The position numbers and the translations under genes were made by a program. Below the pieces are notes generated by a model that searched no databases, was not told the origin of the DNA, and saw only the letters and a program-made list of their open reading frames with translations. 64,000 nt of DNA from Romanomermis culicivorax (Eukaryota; Nematoda; Enoplea; Mermithida; Mermithidae), in contig CAWUHX010000206.1 of NCBI GenBank assembly GCA_963922205.1, positions 372,001 through 436,000 on the forward strand, read 5' to 3'. How positions within the stretch are numbered: the stretch's first letter is position 1; each line of letters opens with the position of its first letter. Below are positions 22,601 to 31,600 of this stretch, piece after piece.

Positions 22601-25600
22601 TGAAGTCTAGAGCTATATTAATGGATCTTAAGAAACTTGATCAATCATGCACCATAGATCAAAAAAAATTTTATCGTGAGTGAAATTGGAGATTTCCATT
22701 TTTTTCAATTTTTGTTTCGTAGAGAAATTTTCGTTAGAAGCACAATTCAAGCTGCATGCAATGCAGCTTTGTTCTTTCGCGCCTTCGATTTCGAATTCAA
22801 CATAAATTAAAGATTTCAAACGTTCAGTCATCTAACCAGAACTGTGTTTTGCATGGTCTGTACGTTGAAAGTTTGTTCCCGAAAGTTATGAAGCTGTTTT
22901 TCAATTTTGAAATTTTCCGCAACTTTCTTAGCCGGAATCATTTTTTGATTTGGAATTTCTCAGAATAAACTTTCCAAGATGAGTTCTTAACAAAACTGTG
23001 CCGAAACTATATTTCCAATTGACTCTTCAGTCTTCATTCTCAAAAATTATAGAAAAACAACTTTTACAGAAGAAAGAGTAATTGGATTGCTCAGGCCAAC
23101 TTCATCATACTTTTTTATCACTAACTTTTAACTAGTATTTAGTTTTGTACTTCATTTATCGCTTTTTCAGGCTTAACTTTCCCAAGTTCTTCCGATTCCG
23201 GTTCCACCGGCAATGTCGTTTTTGACTACTACTGGGGCACCGAATTACACCCTAATTTCTTCGGTTTCAACGTCAAACAGTTGCTAATTTGCCGAATTTC
23301 TATGACATTTTGGGCTTTGTGCGTTTTATCCTGCGCATTTAAACAATACGAAATTCACGGCTACGTATCGGACGCCATGTCGATCAACGTCGGTCTTCAA
23401 TTGATCTATGTGGCCAAATTTTTCGTTTGGGAATCGGGCTATTTGTGTACGGTGGACATTTGCCACGATAGGGCCGGTTTTTACCTGTGTTGGGGTGTTT
23501 TGGTTTGGCTACCGTCCGTCCATACGTCACATTCTGCGTTTTTAATTGGTCAAGTTCAAAATTTTGATCGCGCATACGCCGCTGTCATTTTTCTCATCGG
23601 CCTGATTTGCATATTCTTGAATTACGATTGCGATCGGCAAAGGCAACAATTCCGCGCTAGTCGGGGACGTCAAAAAATTTGGGGCAAAGATCCTTTGTTT
23701 ATTGAAGTAAGAAATTTAATAATTCACAAATGTATAATGCGGTTGTTAATTTATCGTTGAGGAAATTCAAGTCTTCAAGGCTGATGTAGCAGAAAAGATT
23801 GAAGATCACCATGTTTATGCATATGGCTGATAATTTCTGAGGATCATATGGCAATGGCACTATACATATAAACAGGAGGTAGGGGGTAAACCCTCGTACC
23901 TGGGAACCTGGGCAGCCCCCTGATCCGAAAAAATGTGAAACAACCCCCCTGAAATTTTTCTAATACAGCCTTTTTGATGATCTTTATGCATATTTAGTAT
24001 GAAAAACAAGCTTGTGGAACTTTTTTTTGTTGTTTTTTTGCTCGCTAACGTCCTCCTCCTCACTCCCCTCGATAAAAAGTTCAATGACCATCCCCCCTGG
24101 ATAATTCTTGTCGTGCATGTCTATATGGCACTTCTTTAGTGGATACCTGTAAGACTTTCAGTCAGTTGGGTGAGGTAAAGTTTAAATGTGTGGAAAGAAT
24201 TATCCATTTCCCCCAAAATCGTCAAAAAATGACCAAAAATATTCGAAAAATTCCAAAAGTTTTCTCAAAAAAGTCAAAGAATGCCATTTTTGCTCAATTC
24301 TTTGAGTTGGGAAGGATCCAAACATTTGGGTACCAGGTCCGACCGAGTTGGGAGAATGGTCCCCCTCAACTACAGATATGCTTCAGTGTATAATTATGGA
24401 GTTGATATGTTGGCTCCTTTATAATAATTTTTTTAAATGAAAATTATCCAGTTATAATCATAAAAGTCGCAAATATGGAACACCCGATACCTGTAAGAAG
24501 TCCGACCAGTTGGGAGGGGGGGTAAACCCGAAATTTTTGGAGGGGTCGAAAAAGTCGGAAATTTTCTCAAAAAAGGCACTTTTTCCAATTTTTACAAGTT
24601 AGGGGGGTTTGGATATAGGGTTGGTCAAACTGGGGGGGGGTCACCCCACCCTCCCAATTACAGGTATAGGACACCCTGATGCCTCCAAGTTTCATTTGCA
24701 AAAAAACCAACATTATTTTTAGTGCCAGAAACTAGTTGAAATATGTCAAAGGCAACTTATTTCCTCTAGCGGTTCACATAACACGAACATCCGCTCTATC
24801 CAGGAAGTGTCCTCGATATTCAAAATTTTCACTTCATTTAATAAGAAAAGGAACAGAATAAATCAAAGAATTCGCTATTTTTTACCTTTTTCATTGTATG
24901 CGTTTATTAATTACGTCATCAAATTTCACCGTCTGGAGTTCTGGAATTTGGAATTCAAGATAATGCGTAGCCCTTATGGACATTAGCTTTTGCTTCAGAA
25001 AAAATCACATCACAATCGAAGTGGGCCATTGGGCTACGTTTGGTGGTCCAATGCTTTTTAAGAAGTAGAAAAGCTGGGCATAAGGGGCTTCTTTCTGATC
25101 CACAATGTGGAACTGGATGGAAATTCACATCTTTTTTAGAAGGAACCTTCTTGCGTTCTAGTTCTAATAATGTTCTAGTTCTTCTTTAAAAATCTGCAAA
25201 AAATTAAGACAGATCAACATTCAAGAATAATTCATTAAGACCTTGAGAAATGATTGTATCTAGGTAATTTCAGGATATTATAAGCTACAGGTTTTTCTCT
25301 GATCAATTAATGGTATCACTTATTCTTGTTTTTTCAGATTGGGCAAAATGAACTCCAAAACAAGGACTAGGTGTTATTAAAATGGAATGAAATCCAACAA
25401 AATGAACACTGGTTTGCAATCACAGCAGTTCAACATTTGCTATTTCTGAGATATCTGTTGTATGATAACATCATACATGTGCATGGTACCAGTTTCAGGC
25501 CGGGGATAAATCCCAAAATCGTTGGGTAGCAAATTTTTTTCCCAATTTTATAAAAGTACAATTTATTTATGATACCAACATTATGTTCAGTTATTTCTAC

Positions 25601-28600
25601 TGACTGGCACTTTTAATGATCAGTGTGAATACCGATTTGTCAATAATGGAGCAAAAAAATGTAGTTGGGTATGGACAAGGTATGAATTTACCCTACCCTA
25701 AAAAGTTTGAAATAAGTTCACTATAGGCCAAAAATTTGGCAAAAGTTTACTATAGGCCAAAATTTGGCAAAAGTTTACCATAGGCCAAAAATCTGGCAAA
25801 GTAAAATGCAACAAACGTTTTGAAAAGATTAGATTACAAAAAATGATCAATTTAAAACACAGTTCATGATTAATGTCAACAAACAACTTTGTTCAGTAAT
25901 TAATTACTGATACAAAAAAATCATTTTAATGTAAAAAAATTACTATATACCTGATTTCTGGAAAAAAATTACTTAAGAACCAATTTTGGTCATTTTCTAT
26001 ACCCTGGGACCCCTGAAGGTGTGCATGTATGCAACCACCGATTGTACAACTGAAGACTGGTTGGCCAAAATTGACTGATAGTAAATCCCTGATATAGGGT
26101 CCAGCCCAGGGATAATCCCCGGGCTCTCCCCCCCCCCCCCTATGCGCGTGTATGGGTAACATACAACATTCTACCGGTGGGATTGATGTTTCTGTCAATC
26201 CAAGAGTTCCGAACCCGGCTATCTTTGTTGGGCCCTGATCGGGATGGTCACGCCTACCCCGACATTGACCCAGGAAGCCCTTCAAAATAATTCCTTATCA
26301 ATTTTTATCGTCACTCAATATTATTTATTTATTTCAGAAAAAGTTTATCACAAACACAATCAAAGTGACAATTTCCATAACATAAATCATTCAACTTTCA
26401 CAAATTAATCTTTTCATTCGTGGGACAATGTTGTTATCCTCGAACTTTAAATAATATCTGGAAAAAATACTCTTTGTGAAATCAGTCAATTTATACCCTA
26501 CAACAATCGCCTGAAAATTAATCTTTGCAACGTTCTTACGCCAAAATAATGCGGGACTGACACTAACATAATTCCTTTATTTCCATAAAAACACAAAAAT
26601 TCGCAAATATTCGAAAATTTGAGTTTTTCCAAAAAAGAACAGTTTCAATATTTTGAATTTTGTTCAAAATTTTTCTAAATTGTATTGACGCTTGAAATCC
26701 TAATTATCTCAGTTCAAAGTATAATAAATTTAAATATTTTTGAAAAACTGAACTTCAAGATTTTGATTTTAAAGAAAAAACAACGCTTTGAAATTTCAAA
26801 TTTCTCTATCTCTAAATGGTGAATTTTCAACTACAAAAGCAAACCTAACTTCAAAATTTTAATTTTCTTTAAAAAAACATCAATTTTTTCATAGACAAAA
26901 TTCAGCTTAACATATCGATTTTTGGATTCTAAACGACTTCAGAGAATTAATTTTCATATTTTTTTAATTTTATAAAACAAAAGACGCGAGTAATTTAATC
27001 TTTTTCAAAAAATTTAATAATTGAAATTTTGCGGCATTCTGTAATTCTAGTTAGTTTTAATTGTTAAAAATCAAAATTCTGAAATTTAACTTCCCCAATT
27101 CAATAGTAAAATCTCGAAATTTTAAATATTTTTCAACCGTTTGAATTTGAATTTTTCGATTTGAATTATCTAAGAAATTACTGACATTCATTTAAAAGAA
27201 ACACAGGCTTGAAATTTCGATTTTATAGTGAAAAATATAATAATTTAAGATAATTTGTAAAATACTGAATTTAGAAGTTTTAATTTCTTTTTATTTTTGA
27301 ACTCCAAGATTCCAATTTTTTGATAAAAACAAATCCAACTTCATGATTTTAATTTTCTGAAGTGATTACATTTTGAATTGTTTTTAATTAAACAAACCCT
27401 TAAATTTTCTACTTTCTAAACAAAATTATAACAATTTAAATTTTTTGTTTTTTGAACAAATGGAAAATTGTGGATTTTTATTTTTTAACAACATTTTGAA
27501 TCTTAAAAAACCAAAGTTGTAAAATTTAAGTGTCTGTTTTAAAAAACAAGGATTCAAAATTTTTTGTTGTTTTTGCCCTGAAAAATCAAAATATTTTTCT
27601 CGTCTTGAAAAATTCAACTTTTCTTAATAGAACACCTTATAAATTTTATAACATAGTTAACCTTTTTTTGTTCAAAAATTACCATTTTCTATCAAAAAAT
27701 TCGAATTTTCTTTTATTTTCGATTAAGAAGCTTCAATGTTGAATAGTGTTTGTTTGTATTGGAGATGACATTTCTAAAATTTTTTGCATAAATGACAATT
27801 TTTCACATAAAAATTTGCTTTTTTCATTTATTTACTTCAAGAATGACCATTTAAAACCGAAAAACTGTCATTTTTATCATTTTTTATTCAAGGACAATCA
27901 TTTCCTATCCGAAACTTCAGATTTTTGACTTTTTTAGTTCCAAAATAAACAGTTTGCACTGACCAATGGAAATCATTCAACTTTTTCTCCAATTAATAAA
28001 TAAAAAACCTATGGATAGAAAAAACGAAAGAGAAGCCATTTATTTTTTCTTATTCGGGATTCCTGACAAGAAGTCGACTAATGAAATCTTTGGCCAAATT
28101 GAAAGTGCAGGCGATAATATCTTAAAAATCGGAATTCGCTGACGTTATATCGGCGAACGTCGCGTCACGACATCGGCCCATGAACGGGGGCATGCCACTC
28201 AAACGAAAAAATTAATTTTTTTAAAATTTGAAAAAAGGGAAACAAATTTGAAAAACGTGTAAGGGAAAAGAAAGAAAAACTAAAAAAGAAATTAAAAGAA
28301 GTAAAATGGAAAGAAAATTGAAAAAAAGAAAAAGTAAAAAAAGATGAAGAAAAGGTTTGAAAAGTCGAAAAGTAAAAAAAATTACGGTAGAAAAAAGTAG
28401 AAGAAAAAAGTAAAACATTTCAAAATGTAAGGCACGAAAAAATATAAAATTAAGAAACTAAGGAGAAAAATTTTCAAAAATAATAGTTTAAACGGATAAA
28501 AAATTCATTATATTTGACGTTTCTTTTGCAATCTTTTTTTATTCTTGTCTTTAATTTTTGTTTTTTTTCCTTTTTTCTCTCTGTATTGCTTTTCTTTCTT

Positions 28601-31600
28601 TTTTTGTTTCTGTTTCCTTTTTTCCCGTTTTGCCTTTTTTCTCTCTGGTACTTCATTTGTTTTCCATTTTTTTTGTTTTTCTCTTCGGTTTTTCGTTTAT
28701 TTGAAAAAAGAAATTCTCAAAAATATGCAAATTTTACCGAAAAAAATTGTGGAAAATGAAAAAAATTCTGAAAATTATGCAAATTTTGCGGGAAAAAATG
28801 AGCGGAAATTCGACCTTTGTCAAGCAAAAAAATTTACCAGCAAAGTCGATCATTTCCTGGGTGCAATCGACGAGCAAAATTCTTCGCTATAAACCGAAAT
28901 TGATCATTTTTATACGCGTCGAACTTTTACACTGCGGCATGATATCTTCCGACTTAACAAAATAATCGGACGATAAGTGGAAAATATACCAAAATTCAAA
29001 TTTTTGTGATAAGTTTAGACTTTTGTGAGCAAAATTTGAATTTTCTGGCCTGCACAATTAATAAATTTTGAGTGGAATTCGCACTCAGTGGGAAGAATTC
29101 AAAGTTTTTCGAGCAAAATTTGTATTTGAAAAATTGACATGACATTTTCCTTACAAAATTTACACCTTGTGTTAGCAGAATTCGGATTTTTTAACCGGCA
29201 AAATCGGAAATTTTTGAGAAAAATTTGCATTTCATGGAAAGAATTCGAATTTCTTTATTGAAATTTAAATTTTCGCAGCACAACCCACATTTTCCCGCGA
29301 AGAAAATTTTAATTTTTTTAGCAGATTTCGCACTCTGACGAAAGACGAGATTTTTTATGCATATTCAAATTTTTGTGAATGAAATTATGATTTTTCGTGC
29401 CAAATTCATACTTTTAGTGAGAAAAATTCAAATTTTTCTTGCGGGCGAAGTTCAACGTTTTTCGACAAATTTTGCACTCAGAAAAAATGCAAACTTCTCC
29501 GAGAAAAATTAACATTTTCAAGAACGAAATTCGCATTTTCGTCATACATGCACATAGGGGTGTAGGCGGGTAAACCCCCTTACCTGAGACCGAAGGTGCC
29601 CAAAGTCAGATTTTTCAGGTAGGGGTAAAGTTGAAAATTTGCGGTGGTAGTATAGCTAAATGTCTACTAAACCCTTCATTTTGTTTCAAAATTAGGCAGC
29701 CAGTGATCAATTTCTAAGACTTTAGATAGGGGTAATGCCCCCCTCATACCCCTCCCTATGGGTTTGTCTGCCTGAAACCTTGGCCTGACCACTCCCTGGC
29801 CCGAAAAAATCGTCATATACCAGGCCTGAACTTTTTCCAAGACAGCCTTTTTAATGATTTTTGTGCATATTTTGTATGAAAAACAAGCTTTCAGAACCTT
29901 TTTTTGTATTTTTGCTCGCCCACCCCATATCCCCCTGGATAAAAAGTCTAATAACTCTCCCCCCTGGAAAATTCTTGCTGCATGTCTGATTTTCGTCCAA
30001 TATTCGCATTTTCAGTGAGTAAAATTGACAATATCTTGGGCACGAAATTGACATTTTTGAGCTAAATTTGCACTTTTTGGGAAGAATTCAAAGTTTCAAC
30101 GAAATTCACGTATTCTGTGAAGATTCACACTTTTTGTACGTAGAATCCGAACTTTCATGTGCAAAATTCAGATTTTCAGGATTGAAATTCAGATTTTGCT
30201 GGTAAAATTCACACTTTTTGTGAGTAGGATTTAAATTTTCATCCTCTTTTTCTAGTCTTTCTCGCCGAGCAAATTTTTGCTTTTTTCCTTCTGTTGATTT
30301 CAGTTGTTTGTTTATACATGTGTTGCTTTTTTGTTTTGCTTCTCTTTTTTCTTTTTTACTTTTTTTGTCGCTTTTTGGTTCGTCTCTTTTTTTGTCGATT
30401 TTACTTTTTTGTTTTGTTTTTGTTTATAGTTTTGTTACTTTTCGTTTTGTTTCTATTTTTTGTCGTTTTGTTTCTTTCTTCTTTACAAATATTTTCTATT
30501 TTGTGTTTTTTCTGATTTTGTGCTTCTGTACTTTTCTTTCCTATATTCTGATGTTCTGTTTTATTTCTTTCTATTTCTTTTCGTGTATATTTTTCCTATC
30601 ATTTTTGCTTTTTTATGTTCTTTCATTTTTACTTTTTTCTTTGTGTTTATGTTATTCTACTTCATTTTCTGCTTTTTTGCTTTCTTTTTCTTCATGTTTC
30701 TGTTCTGTTTTTCATTCATTTCCTGTTATCTTTATCTTTTTCTCTTTGCCTCTATTTTTCTCACTTTTGCTTCTGTTTTTTCTAAATTTTTCCTTATTTT
30801 GAGAAAAAAGTTGAAAAATTCAAGAAATACAAAAGAATTAAAAAATTAAAAACAATTTTTTCAAAAATTTTGAAAAATTAATTTTTGTCACAAAATTAAA
30901 AATCTCACTTCGGCCGTCCAGGCGACGTTCCAGTGTATGACGTAGGCCGTGCCCCCCCCCCCCCCCGAGAACATGTAAGGCGTCTGATTTCGAAAAACCA
31001 GCCCGACGTGCGAACAAGTATCGATTTTTCGAAAAAAATGAAAAAAATTTCAATCAAATTTTTTCGCTTTTTGACAGAAATTCGACAAATTTTCAAATTT
31101 TTTTTAGCGATTAGCCCTTTTTATCCTTGAAAATTTGTCAAATTTGAAAAAATTCTTAAAAAATTTCGAAATTTCTTGAAAGTTTTGTCTCGTTATTTGA
31201 TCGAAAATTCGACAGATTTTCAAAATTTCTTTAAAATTTCACTGTTTTTGATCGAAAATTCGACTAATTGTCGAAATTTTTTGGGTTTTTCGTGAAAATT
31301 CGTCAAATTTCCAAACTTTCATTAGCTTTTAGTCAGTTTTTAGCAACAAGCGTCGAATTTCCGAAATTTTTATGTATCTCCAGCCTCCCATGGGTTGCAG
31401 ATTTAAGGACATCTATCAACATTTTTGTATGAAATCATCAAACTAGCTGCAGAACTATATAAAACAATTTTGCGGCATTTTTTGCTAAGTGCCCTGTGAG
31501 CGCTTCACTTTTTGAACAGTTTTTCGTCTCGTTTTTATACTTAACAATTTCGTGAAAAGTGTAAAATGCATGATTATGGAAAGTTGTTAAGCCAAATTGT

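Noticed and set aside
28474-28892. Lys/Arg-rich and Phe-rich frames on both strands
   Set aside because: By-products of the purine and pyrimidine tracts; mirror images of the same low-complexity DNA.
30308-30849. Open frames of 164 and 129 codons on the + strand
   Set aside because: They consist of Phe/Ser/Leu runs produced by a T-rich low-complexity tract, with two overlapping frames equally open. No protein-like composition.
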